From: CAZRHR01 sp964599915
GTDB taxonomy: Bacteria > Bacteroidota > Bacteroidia > CAIKAF01
Direction: 5' to 3'
Length of the DNA stretch: 21,336 bases
Assembly: GCA_964599915.1 (NCBI GenBank)
Contig: CAZRHR010000049.1
Coordinates: forward strand, 1-21,336
Every line of letters starts with the position of its first letter. Positions within the stretch are counted from its first letter, which is position 1. Of the stretch, positions 14,490 to 21,336 are shown in pieces. Both the position numbers and the translations under genes were made by a program. The notes under the pieces were generated by a model. It saw only the letters and a program-made list of their open reading frames with translations. It was not told the origin of the DNA and did not search any database.

Positions 14490-16403
14490 TTAGTTTTGGA
14501 TAAGCAATTTCACCACGGATTTTACGCCCATGCCGGAAATCCAGACCTGGTATAGCCCGTTGGGCAAACTGACCGCAAAAGTCTGAGTTTCTCCTTGTAT
14601 TTGGGTAAAAGATTGCCGGTGCACTTCCTTTCCTGCCAAATCAATCACCGATAACTCATAATCGCCATCCGGTGCATCGTTCAAAGTCAAAGCAAAGGAC
14701 CCGTTCGAGGGATTGGGATACAGCGTAGCGGAAGTAATTCCCGAAACCAGTCCCAAACTAGAAACCACCACGGTGTTGGACGTGTCTGAACAGCCAAAGG
14801 CATTGGTGGCAATCAACGCATAGCTTCCGTTTTGGGTAGGCGTGTAAGGCACAATTACGCCAAGTGGTGCCGGTATGGGCGTCCATACACCACCTTGCTG
14901 TACAAGCCATTGATAGGTGTAATTTCCGGTAAGCGGCGTGGTCAGTTGTCCATTTGAAAAGGCCGCACCTACATTAACAAACCCCGGAGGTGGCGCAGGA
15001 TTAAAGGTCAGCGTCGTGTCATTGGATACCACAAAACAGCCGGAAACCGGATCATACACTTTTACCTTGTAGCGGCCGCTGTCTTTGGCAAAAAAGGAAG
15101 AAGCCGGTCCGGAATATACCAAGGAATCGTCCTGAAACCATTCATAAAAATAGCCGGTATAGACAGATAATTCTACAGAATCTCTATCGCAACTGCTGAG
15201 TCCGGGCTGCACACCCATCACGGCATTGGGTGGTGTTGGCAAAACCACTACGCTGTCATTGGCTTGGGTGATAAAAGCTGTTTTCTGGACTTTCCAATTG
15301 AAATGAAGCCCTCCTTGGTTGTACGCCAAGGTCACAGGCACATTGTACTGTGTGGCGGCGGGCATGGTCAGTGGGGTAAATGGGAAGGGTGACTCTGAAT
15401 CGTTGCGACAATTATCATCTGCACCATATAATCCCCCATCTTGGTCCCAAATTTCTACATTATAGGGTTGTTGGGTGAGCGCCAAATTCACATTCCAAGT
15501 GTGTGGATTGGAGGAAGGGGTGAAGGTTACTGGTGAGCCGCTGGTATTCACTACGGACTGTCCCAAACCATTGAAAATCCGAAGATAAATGTCCGGATTG
15601 TCCGTTCCAAATACAGCAATATCCGTGCAGTTTACGGTAATGGCGGTTACGGATTGTAAAACGAAAGGCAGGGTGTCAACGATTTCCTGATAACTTACTT
15701 GGTACGTTCCTGGACTTTGATAAAGTACTGGAGGCGGTGTATGGGTTTGGTCGGTACTTCCATTTCCGAAATCCCATTGATAGGAAACCCCTGTATTATA
15801 TTGGTTTGGGGAAAAGTTACTGGGTGGTGTATTAGAGGAAAACTGTACACTTAGGGGACTGCAGCCTTGCGTGGGCGCAATGGAAAAGGCAGCGTTTCCT
15901 CCGGCAGCAGCAGGTTGTACCACCAAGGTCATGTTAAAGAGCTCTGTTCCACTTTGGTTGCCAAACGGTGTGTTTACCGTTCCCGTAGTATTGATTACAA
16001 TGGGATAACTGCCGGGTTGGGCCAAAGGTGTGCCGCAAAAACGCACACAAGCAAAGGTGCCGTTTGGAAAGGAGCTGGGTGCATAGGTGCAATTCCCAAG
16101 GTCGCAAGACCAGTTAACCCCAAATGGAAGTCCGGAGATGCTATTAATTTTAAACTGAACAAAATCCACCATGCCAAACAACCCACCCGATTGCTGGGTA
16201 GCATCTACCTGACGGGGCAAACGAAAGGTGATGGTGTCATTATACGAAGCACTCACAGTGGCCGTATCTAAATTGTTGGGACAAGGTCCGGTGGTGTTTC
16301 CGCAAAGCGTGGTGTTGGGCACACAGCCCGCACATTGAGCCATCACAGCAACCGGTGTGGCAAGACCAAAAAATACAAGCAGCGTGTAAAGGGCTGTTTT
16401 CAT
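14490..16403 (-). CDS. secreted PKD-domain protein with T9SS type A sorting domain
   Basis: A 637-residue exported protein, probably surface-attached or released. From ATG 16403 it has a signal peptide at 1-23 (MKTALYTLLVFFGLATPVAV ending MAQ), a Cys-rich N-terminal region at about 24-165 (cysteines at 24, 27, 34, 41, 100, 105, 119 and 123), and a PKD domain at about 172-258 (SYQWDFGNGSTDQTHTPP, SPGTYQVSYQEIVD). Next come a beta-sandwich segment with YNVEIWDQDGGLYGADDNC at 314-332, two Ig/PKD-like stretches at about 405-465 and 475-548, and a C-terminal T9SS domain at 557-637 (LYPNPSNGSF, GLYQVWI, VKLLIQ). The last domain directs export by the gliding-associated type IX system. A TTG at 16421 is in frame but unlikely as the start. 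No catalytic motif is visible; adhesion or a structural role is inferred. It has its own promoter. Confidence 0.92.
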   Translation of the reverse strand: MKTALYTLLVFFGLATPVAVMAQCAGCVPNTTLCGNTTGPCPNNLDTATVSASYNDTITFRLPRQVDATQQSGGLFGMVDFVQFKINSISGLPFGVNWSCDLGNCTYAPSSFPNGTFACVRFCGTPLAQPGSYPIVINTTGTVNTPFGNQSGTELFNMTLVVQPAAAGGNAAFSIAPTQGCSPLSVQFSSNTPPSNFSPNQYNTGVSYQWDFGNGSTDQTHTPPPVLYQSPGTYQVSYQEIVDTLPFVLQSVTAITVNCTDIAVFGTDNPDIYLRIFNGLGQSVVNTSGSPVTFTPSSNPHTWNVNLALTQQPYNVEIWDQDGGLYGADDNCRNDSESPFPFTPLTMPAATQYNVPVTLAYNQGGLHFNWKVQKTAFITQANDSVVVLPTPPNAVMGVQPGLSSCDRDSVELSVYTGYFYEWFQDDSLVYSGPASSFFAKDSGRYKVKVYDPVSGCFVVSNDTTLTFNPAPPPGFVNVGAAFSNGQLTTPLTGNYTYQWLVQQGGVWTPIPAPLGVIVPYTPTQNGSYALIATNAFGCSDTSNTVVVSSLGLVSGITSATLYPNPSNGSFALTLNDAPDGDYELSVIDLAGKEVHRQSFTQIQGETQTFAVSLPNGLYQVWISGMGVKSVVKLLIQN

Positions 16404-16422
16404 GTGTGTAGGTTTCTTCAAT

Positions 16423-16453
16423 CAAATATATTGAGTAACCCAATGTAAAACAA
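16423..16453 (-). promoter_or_regulatory. Bacteroidota-type promoter of the PKD/T9SS gene
   Basis: On the minus strand TTG (16453-16451), a 20-base spacer and TATATTTG (16430-16423) match the TTG / TAnnTTTG consensus. Transcription would start near 16417, about 13 bases before ATG 16403, and this also argues against the TTG start at 16421. It indicates that this gene is not simply read through from the operon to its right. Confidence 0.6.
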
Positions 16454-16465
16454 GCCCCTGAAAAC

Positions 16466-16921
16466 TTAGGGTTGTGGTTTTTTAAAATGTTGGTTCCATT
16501 GTTTTTCTAGCCTGGTAAAGTCAGATGACCTGCAAGCCAGCCTACAAATAACGCCGTCTTGGGACAACAATTCTAAACAGGCATCAAAACGGTCGTCTGT
16601 GCCCGGCATGTTTTTCTTTTCAATCCAAAGGGCCGATTCCGGCTTTATACCCATGAGCAAAAAAACTTTGCCTTGCACATTCACCCGAAGGATCAAACTT
16701 TGTGGCCGGAACTCTAAGTTCACCACAGCAAAGGGTGCTTGCGTTCCAATATGACCATTTAAAAATTCAGGGCCATACATCCATCGTAAGGGTGGACTCC
16801 CTGTACCACCGCGCTTTAGGCTTTCCCACCACCCAAAAGGAGGGCCGAACAGGTGACGAATCTCCGCCATAATGGCCGGAGGATATAGCGTTATGTCGTA
16901 GCATTTAAGGAAGACACCCAT
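16466..16921 (-). CDS. unknown 151-residue protein
   Basis: I do not recognise this family. The protein has no signal peptide and no clear membrane helix. It contains an aromatic/glycine stretch GPPFGWWESLKRGG at 26-40, a beta-rich middle (VVNLEFRPQSLILRVNVQGKVFLL) and a C-terminal segment with two cysteines (GVICRLACRSSDF). Starting at ATG 16921 it overlaps the glycosyltransferase gene by 31 nt. An in-frame ATG at 16870 would instead leave a 20-nt gap but remove a plausible beta strand (FLKCYDITLYPP). It is the last gene of the minus-strand run that includes the glycosyltransferase, so a link to envelope glycan synthesis is possible but not shown. Confidence 0.65.
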   Translation of the reverse strand: MGVFLKCYDITLYPPAIMAEIRHLFGPPFGWWESLKRGGTGSPPLRWMYGPEFLNGHIGTQAPFAVVNLEFRPQSLILRVNVQGKVFLLMGIKPESALWIEKKNMPGTDDRFDACLELLSQDGVICRLACRSSDFTRLEKQWNQHFKKPQP

Positions 16922-17898
16922 GTTCTAAAATCAAATTGAACCACTGGATTTTGGCGCATACAACGAAAATGCCCGCGGGGACACTGCGCAAAACCCAATT
17001 TAGAACACGGCCGACAGGAAAGTTGTTCAACTTGGTGATGAACCACCGGATACGGAGCTTCCGGAACTTGCCATGGCCCCATGCCAAAGGCGGGGGTGGT
17101 ATTTCCCCAAACTACATGTATGGGTTTTTGAAAACTTGCAGCTAAATGCATTGCTGCGGTATCTCCCGTAATCACAAAGGTGGAGCGCTGAATTAATGCG
17201 GCCATGTCCGGAAGCGTCGTAGAACGATTCGGGGAAAAGAGTTGATTAGGGAACATCGATATCAAATCCTTGTATGCGTTCAATTCCGTTGGCATGCCAA
17301 GTAAAAGAACAGGAAAAGGCAATTTGGGCAACAAGGCTTTGACCAAATCCGGTGGAATGGCTTTGGTCGCGTGTGCCGAGCCAATGGCGCAAGCAATAAA
17401 AGATTGTTGTTGCAGCGTTTCGGGTAAAAGGAAGGAAAGGCTATCAGAGGGCAGGAAAGAAGATAGCTGCAATGGATAGTGGCTTGGTGTTACCGTCCAA
17501 GGCAAAGTTTCAAGATATCGTTGGACGACATGTGAACATGGTTTTAGCCCTCTCATACCACGCACCATGAACCATTTCCTGAGGTTTTGTTTCTGCAACA
17601 CTTTTACCGGTCCTTGCAGTTTTTGCCGAATCTTCCGCGAATGCCGGTTGTTTTGTAAGTCGGAAATATGAAAAAATACTTCAGGAAGCTGGGCGTAGAG
17701 GTCTTGGGATTGGTTTTTATTAAATCCATACACTTTGAACAACCTTGGCTCCTCTTCAAAAAGCGGCAAGTTGTTTTGCCCGGTGATTAAATGAATCCGT
17801 GCGTCGGGGTATCGGTCTAAAATAGCTTGAAATATAGGGGTGACCAGCAGCGCATCGCCGATGGCAGACAGGCGGATGACCAAAAAGTCAGGCGCCAT
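16891..17898 (-). CDS. family 9 glycosyltransferase (heptosyltransferase-like)
   Basis: A 335-residue GT-B fold enzyme of the ADP-heptose:LPS heptosyltransferase family (GT9), acting on the cytoplasmic face of the inner membrane in building lipopolysaccharide core or a similar glycan. The N-terminal acceptor domain begins FLVIRLSAIGDALLVTPIF (5-23), the family signature. The C-terminal donor-binding domain has IGSAHATKAIP at 172-182 and TGDTAAMHLAASFQKPIHVV at 244-263, then the WGNTTPAFGMGPW loop. A Cys-rich tail (CRPCSKLGFAQCPRGH) is common in Bacteroidota members. The actual sugar donor cannot be inferred. The start overlaps the sirtuin gene by 11 nt and the end overlaps the following unknown gene by up to 31 nt. 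Confidence 0.93.
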   Translation of the reverse strand: MAPDFLVIRLSAIGDALLVTPIFQAILDRYPDARIHLITGQNNLPLFEEEPRLFKVYGFNKNQSQDLYAQLPEVFFHISDLQNNRHSRKIRQKLQGPVKVLQKQNLRKWFMVRGMRGLKPCSHVVQRYLETLPWTVTPSHYPLQLSSFLPSDSLSFLLPETLQQQSFIACAIGSAHATKAIPPDLVKALLPKLPFPVLLLGMPTELNAYKDLISMFPNQLFSPNRSTTLPDMAALIQRSTFVITGDTAAMHLAASFQKPIHVVWGNTTPAFGMGPWQVPEAPYPVVHHQVEQLSCRPCSKLGFAQCPRGHFRCMRQNPVVQFDFRTWVSSLNATT

Positions 17899-18595
17899 GA
17901 AAATGAAGCATAAGTTGTTCTAAAGCCTTTGGAACGCCAAGTGTGGCTTCGGCTTCAATCACCGTCATTTGTTTGGAGGGACGCATAGGTGGCGCAGGGT
18001 CTATAAACCAGCCCGGCGCATGGTTGGGCATGTGGTGAATAAGCCCTGCGGCCGGATAAACCGCCATGGAGGTGCCAATAATGAACCATGCATCAGCCGT
18101 AGCACAAAGCGCTTCAGCCTCTTGAATGGCGGGAACCGATTCGCCAAACCAAACTATGTGCGGTCGTAAAGGGGCACCATCCGGACCACGGTCCGACACA
18201 TGTACATCTTTATCCCAGTCTAAAATGAGGTTTGGATTTTGGGTGCTACGAACTTTTTTCAACTCGCCATGCAGGTGTAAAATGTTCTTAGAACCTGCGC
18301 GTTCATGTAAATCATCTACGTTTTGGGTAATGATAAAGACCTCCCAATTCTCGGCCTGTTCTTTTTCCCATTGCGCCAAAGCCAAATGGGCGGCGTTGGG
18401 AGACGCTTCACAAACTTGGCGGCGTCTTTCGTTATAAAAACGATGGACGTAGCTTGGATTAAGGGAAAAGGCTTCAGGTGTGGCCACATCTTCTATTCTG
18501 TGTTTTTCCCATAACCCCTGTTGGTCCCGAAACGTCTCAATCCCAGATGCGCGAGATATGCCGGCACCTGTAAGTACGATGCATTTCTTTTTCAT
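17888..18595 (-). CDS. cobB: NAD-dependent protein deacylase (class III sirtuin), zinc cysteines absent
   Basis: A 235-residue sirtuin that removes acyl groups from protein lysines while consuming NAD. Rossmann-fold and catalytic motifs are intact: TGAGIS at 9-14, FRDQQGLWE at 22-30, TQNVDDLHERAG at 90-101, the catalytic histidine His109 in LHLHGEL, and GTSMAVYPAA at 174-183. Tyr54 and Arg57 (FYNERRR) match the Tyr-x-x-Arg pair that recognises succinyl or malonyl lysine in SIRT5 and E. coli CobB, so desuccinylase/demalonylase activity is likely. Between the catalytic histidine and RPHIVWFGE (144-152), where four zinc-binding cysteines normally sit, there is no cysteine; the only cysteines are 5, 62 and 164. 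ATGA overlap with kynurenine monooxygenase upstream and an 11-nt overlap with the glycosyltransferase downstream show tight coupling. Confidence 0.94.
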   Translation of the reverse strand: MKKKCIVLTGAGISRASGIETFRDQQGLWEKHRIEDVATPEAFSLNPSYVHRFYNERRRQVCEASPNAAHLALAQWEKEQAENWEVFIITQNVDDLHERAGSKNILHLHGELKKVRSTQNPNLILDWDKDVHVSDRGPDGAPLRPHIVWFGESVPAIQEAEALCATADAWFIIGTSMAVYPAAGLIHHMPNHAPGWFIDPAPPMRPSKQMTVIEAEATLGVPKALEQLMLHFHGA

Positions 18596-19932
18596 TTTTT
18601 GAGCAAGGCTAACATGGTTTCCATGATATCCGGGTCGTTCCAGCGCTGCTCAATTTGGGGCAATCCCATGATGTGTTGCATGATGTTCTCTTGGTGGTTT
18701 CCTTTGGCCAACGCTTCACGATAGGGCAAATGGGAAAAAGTAACCATGGAATACAAGGGCATCCACATCTCTGGATGTTGGGCAAAAAACTTGGCTTCAA
18801 TTTTCTTTTGAAGTAAAAACGAGGGATCCGCCGTTTTATCTCGCATTTCAATGAAATTTTGAAGTGCAAGGGTGGCAATGGCATCCCCATCGGGCTTTCT
18901 TTCTCGCGCAAAGTCGGAGAAAAGGGAAGCAGGTGTATGGTCACGGGCTTCCAACATTTCTGTAAAAATCCGTGCATCTTCAAATCCTGCGTTCATGCCT
19001 TGTCCGTAAAAAGGAACAATGGCATGCGCGGCATCGCCCATGAGCACCACTTCATCCCCATAATTCCAAGGGTCGCATTTCACCGTGATGAGGCTAGACA
19101 CAGGGTTTTGTTGATATTGTTGGATATAATCCGGAATAAGTGGAATTAAATCCGGGAAAACTTCTTCGAAAAAGGCTTGGATTTCAGCCGGAGTTTTAAC
19201 TGAATCAAAAGAGGGCTCGCCATGAAAAGGAAAGAAAAGGGTGCAGGTGTAGGTGCCATCGGGGTTGGGGAGGGCAATCATCATGTACTCTTTGCGCGGC
19301 CAAATGTGCAAGGTGTCGGCTTCCAGCTGGTGACGACCATCCGGATGCGGAGCAATGTTGAGTTCTTTGTACCCGTGTTTTATGTAAAATTGCTGATAAT
19401 CAAATCTATCATTGAACATGAGTCGGTGCCGAATCGCGGAAAAGGCACCATCCGTTCCAATGAGGTATTCGTAGGGGAATCGTTGTCGTCCGGAGGTTTT
19501 TTCTTCAATGAATACCAGTTCTTTACGCTGTAAATCTACGTCTTCGCATCGGGCTTCGAAATGAAATTCTACCAGCCCGTGTTGGTCAGCGGCTTCCATC
19601 AATAATTTGTTCAGGGCACCACGGGCCACCGAATAAATGGCTTCGCCTTCTTTTCCATAAGGTTGGTAAGAAAGCTGGCCTTGCTGGTCGTGCATGGTCC
19701 TGCGGTACATGGGCATGGCAATTTTCCTGACTTCGTCTGCCATTCCCGCCATTTCCAAGGCTTTCCAACCGCGGTGGCTGAGAGCCAGGTTAATCGAGCG
19801 TCCTTGATATAAATTTGCTTTGCGAATATCTGCCCTGCGTTCGAATACCGTAACCCTGTGCCCTCGTTGGGCCAAAAGTAAAGCTTGTAAAGAGCCGACC
19901 AAGCCAGCGCCAATGATTGTAAATGATGCCAT
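18592..19932 (-). CDS. kmo: kynurenine 3-monooxygenase
   Basis: A 446-residue FAD- and NADPH-dependent aromatic hydroxylase converting L-kynurenine to 3-hydroxykynurenine, a step of tryptophan catabolism leading to quinolinate and NAD. Visible are the FAD-binding GAGLVGS at 8-14 with Glu31 in VFER, the kynurenine-monooxygenase signature GRSINLALSHRGW at 44-56, the DG-type motif GTDGAFSAIRHRL at 159-171, and GDAAHAIVPFYGQGMNAGFE at 299-318. The C-terminal region after about 380 (HPEMWMPLYSMVTFSHLPY) corresponds to the helical tail of bacterial enzymes. Other kynurenine-pathway genes are not in the window. The TGA overlaps the sirtuin ATG. A TATTTTTG element lies 4 bases before the ATG and a hairpin lies in the 45-nt gap upstream. 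Confidence 0.96.
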   Translation of the reverse strand: MASFTIIGAGLVGSLQALLLAQRGHRVTVFERRADIRKANLYQGRSINLALSHRGWKALEMAGMADEVRKIAMPMYRRTMHDQQGQLSYQPYGKEGEAIYSVARGALNKLLMEAADQHGLVEFHFEARCEDVDLQRKELVFIEEKTSGRQRFPYEYLIGTDGAFSAIRHRLMFNDRFDYQQFYIKHGYKELNIAPHPDGRHQLEADTLHIWPRKEYMMIALPNPDGTYTCTLFFPFHGEPSFDSVKTPAEIQAFFEEVFPDLIPLIPDYIQQYQQNPVSSLITVKCDPWNYGDEVVLMGDAAHAIVPFYGQGMNAGFEDARIFTEMLEARDHTPASLFSDFARERKPDGDAIATLALQNFIEMRDKTADPSFLLQKKIEAKFFAQHPEMWMPLYSMVTFSHLPYREALAKGNHQENIMQHIMGLPQIEQRWNDPDIMETMLALLKK

Positions 19933-19952
19933 AGGTCAAAAATAAGGATTCT

Positions 19953-19971
19953 GGTTTTATGGTGTAAAACC
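19953..19971 (-). terminator. small hairpin between the secreted unknown gene and kmo
   Basis: GGTTTTA and TAAAACC form a perfect 7-bp stem with a 5-base loop, located 7 bases after the stop codon of the upstream gene on the minus strand. A T-rich stretch (CCTTATTTTTG) follows after a few bases. It could be a weak terminator or a processing site. The AT-rich stem makes the call tentative. Confidence 0.35.
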
Positions 19972-19977
19972 TTAAAA

Positions 19978-20790
19978 TTATTTGGCAGGTATAGCCGGAG
20001 TGGCGGCTTTTTTACGTGCATGCATCCAAACCCATTCTCCTGTTTTTTTACGGGTCAATATGGATACCATGACTGCCGTTTCCAATTTAATATCGGCAAA
20101 GGATTTTCTATACATCCAAGCAAATGCATAGGCGGCTGCGCTCGGCATGTCCCGTGCTTCGGAAGACAAAACCAAGGCTTCTGTGGGTTGAGGTGGAATT
20201 TCTTGCAGTGTGCCATTTAAAAAGGATTCTGAAATGACTTTCCCCGTCCCTCGATCGAACACCAAATGCACATATTTTCCATATACCGGAGCAGTGGACG
20301 GATTGTAGGGGGGAAGGCAAAAAACTTCTACCCTGTTATTGGGAAGGTGGCGGACAAACCGGTCTAGGCTTTCTTCTTTGAACCTTGGATCATGCGAAAG
20401 GAGCGAGTCGGCGAGACGTCCATAGGGCAAAAGTGCGGTTTGCAGCTCGTCCAATTGGAATGGACCGGAAACAAGTCCGGAGTCTGTGGGCTGTAGACGA
20501 AAAGCCGGAACAAATTGTTGTTGGTCCCACGCGCCCCAGATAAGGTCAAAGCTACCGCGCGGGTTGGGTAAAGTGAACGTGGTAGTAGGTAGTGGTTGAC
20601 TTGCAGGCCACTGTTGTTGAAAAAGGAAAAATCCTAAGCCTTGGGTGCTGGCGGCTTGAGCAACCCATTCTGCCCGTTCCAGGGCTTCATCAATGGCTTG
20701 GGTGGGTAGCACAAATGCTTCTTGCGCCCCAAGGGCACCAAAAGGAAAAAGCCAAAGGGCCCAAACTTTTTGGCGAAAGGCAGAAGTCAT
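19978..20790 (-). CDS. secreted protein of unknown function, 270 residues
   Basis: I do not recognise this family. The N-terminus (MTSAFRQKVWALWLFPFGAL, then GAQEAF) is a probable signal peptide cleaved near residue 22, with no lipobox cysteine, so the mature protein is likely periplasmic or outer-envelope. The mature part begins with a helix (AIDEALERAEWVAQAA). It continues with mixed strands including SFDLIWGAWD, a segment VEVFCLPPYNPSTAPVYGKY and YVHLVFDRGTGKVISESF, and ends with a basic Lys/Ala tail (HARKKAATPAIPAK). The only cysteine is in the CLPPY segment. The ATG overlaps the stop of the small lipoprotein gene (ATGA). Together with the truncated gene further upstream it forms a three-gene set of exported proteins with overlapping ends, which argues for a shared envelope role that I cannot name. 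Confidence 0.75.
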   Translation of the reverse strand: MTSAFRQKVWALWLFPFGALGAQEAFVLPTQAIDEALERAEWVAQAASTQGLGFFLFQQQWPASQPLPTTTFTLPNPRGSFDLIWGAWDQQQFVPAFRLQPTDSGLVSGPFQLDELQTALLPYGRLADSLLSHDPRFKEESLDRFVRHLPNNRVEVFCLPPYNPSTAPVYGKYVHLVFDRGTGKVISESFLNGTLQEIPPQPTEALVLSSEARDMPSAAAYAFAWMYRKSFADIKLETAVMVSILTRKKTGEWVWMHARKKAATPAIPAK

Positions 20791-20912
20791 TTAGTGGAGG
20801 TCTGATGCCTAAATGAGGGGCAATCGCATCCTCCGGCGTCTTTGCAGGAGACGAGCAGCAACGCCACAATGGCTATCAGTGAAAAAGTACGAATCCAGTG
20901 GTTGCGGTTCAT
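20787..20912 (-). CDS. small lipoprotein of 41 residues
   Basis: A short gene supported by overlaps at both ends. Its ATG (20912) overlaps the TGA of the preceding gene as ATGA, and its own TGA overlaps the ATG of the next gene as ATGA. The peptide starts MNRNHWIRTF, then a hydrophobic stretch SLIAIVALLLVS and Cys23, giving the lipobox LVSC. The mature part is only 19 residues (CKDAGGCDCPSFRHQTSTK) with further cysteines at 29 and 31. This is a classic signal-peptidase II substrate and would be anchored to a membrane by its lipid. Function is unknown; its size suggests an accessory or anchoring partner of the flanking exported proteins. Confidence 0.82.
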   Translation of the reverse strand: MNRNHWIRTFSLIAIVALLLVSCKDAGGCDCPSFRHQTSTK

Positions 20913-21336
20913 AAGTCGTCTAATGGGGGTGGTGGCGCTTTTTTAAATTCAGGCTTTTTGGGCTTGAGGGACTCCGGGAAAATCACATTAATGATGTCTT
21001 CTTCAATGGTGATAAGGGGCCGTGACATACCATTTGAAATGGTCATTTGCTGACGTTCCTTGTCGCCTTTTGGGGAAGGGGTAAATAGTTCATATTTTCC
21101 ATCCACATACATCAGGAAAATGCGCTGTACCACATTTTTTTCCACCAGTACTTTAGCGGTGAAGCAGTTGGTAGAAGAGGCGTTCCGAATGGAAACCACC
21201 ACATTTTCATGCCAACCTTCTTTGATGTCGAAAGCGCCTCGCATTTCGAACGCCCTTTGCCATTGGTTAAAGCAAGTGGTTTCAGTGGATGTGGCGTTTT
21301 GGGCCAACATCGGTTGAAGGGCTGCCAGACGTGCGA
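20909..21336 (-). CDS. exported protein of unknown function, 5' end cut by the window
   Basis: The reading frame is open to the right edge, and the codons before the in-frame ATG at 21310 read ARLAALQP, which with MLAQN looks like the end of a signal peptide (cleavage near LAQ-N). So ATG 21310 is probably internal and the true start lies outside. The visible mature part (about 130 residues) has TCFNQWQRAFEMRGAF, then beta-rich segments (ENVVVSIRNAS, VVQRIFLMYVDGKYELF, PLITIEEDIINVIFPESL), and ends in a Lys/Pro-rich tail (PKKPEFKKAPPPPLDDL). Two cysteines (in TTCFNQW and TNCFTAK) could form a disulfide. I do not recognise the family. Its TGA overlaps the start of the small lipoprotein gene. 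Confidence 0.68.
   Translation of the reverse strand, partial: ARLAALQPMLAQNATSTETTCFNQWQRAFEMRGAFDIKEGWHENVVVSIRNASSTNCFTAKVLVEKNVVQRIFLMYVDGKYELFTPSPKGDKERQQMTISNGMSRPLITIEEDIINVIFPESLKPKKPEFKKAPPPPLDDL

Noticed and set aside
16452..16470. CCCT...AGGG hairpin between the unknown 151-residue gene and the PKD gene
   Set aside because: Only four strong base pairs, and the site overlaps the PKD gene promoter; not convincing as a terminator.

Overview
The window looks like chromosomal DNA of a Bacteroidota bacterium, probably a free-living or environmental member of the Flavobacteriia or a related group. Evidence for this is a secreted PKD protein ending in a type IX secretion (T9SS) sorting domain, a TonB-dependent receptor with a carboxypeptidase-like N-terminal domain, a HYC_CC_PP-like Cys/His-rich protein, a DAHP synthase/chorismate mutase fusion in the Bacteroidota domain order, several exact TAnnTTTG (-7) promoter boxes, and few Shine-Dalgarno sites. 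Genes are densely packed, with many 4-11 nt start/stop overlaps. I see no tRNA, rRNA, CRISPR array, insertion sequence or phage gene.

Layout, left to right. (1) 1-1446, plus strand: the end of a RidA gene and a CLC-type antiporter resembling the fluoride-exporting CLC-F branch. (2) 1443-5209, minus strand: a three-gene unit encoding a DUF3089 secreted alpha/beta-hydrolase-like protein, a small Cys/His-rich HYC_CC_PP-like protein and a TonB-dependent receptor, probably linked to metal handling. (3) 5210-5613: divergent promoter region. (4) 5614-7533, plus: a DUF349 repeat protein. (5) 7613-11474, plus: menB-menA-menC-menE, the late menaquinone genes, overlapping or tightly spaced. (6) 11552-14452, minus: a type II thioesterase, an Sfp-type phosphopantetheinyl transferase and the DAHP synthase/chorismate mutase fusion as overlapping genes, then a small XRE regulator preceded by a perfect 31-bp inverted repeat. 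(7) 14490-16403, minus: the T9SS-exported PKD protein with its own promoter. (8) 16466-21336, minus: an apparent seven-gene run made of a truncated secreted protein, a 41-aa lipoprotein, a secreted unknown, kynurenine 3-monooxygenase, a sirtuin deacylase without zinc cysteines, a family 9 glycosyltransferase and an unknown 151-aa protein.

How the genes fit together. menB, A, C and E give four steps from 2-succinyl-6-hydroxy-2,4-cyclohexadiene-1-carboxylate through OSB, OSB-CoA and DHNA-CoA to the prenylated quinone; menF, menD and menH are not in view. DAHP synthase/chorismate mutase feeds the chorismate pathway that menaquinone also draws on. Kynurenine monooxygenase belongs to tryptophan-to-NAD synthesis and is translationally coupled to an NAD-consuming sirtuin. 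The thioesterase/PPTase pair implies a carrier-protein pathway encoded elsewhere. No single dramatic new system is evident. The most interesting items are the thioesterase-PPTase-DAHP synthase operon, the zinc-less sirtuin coupled to kynurenine monooxygenase, the palindrome at the XRE start, the overlooked lipoprotein gene, and a possible single-base indel at the start of the CLC gene.
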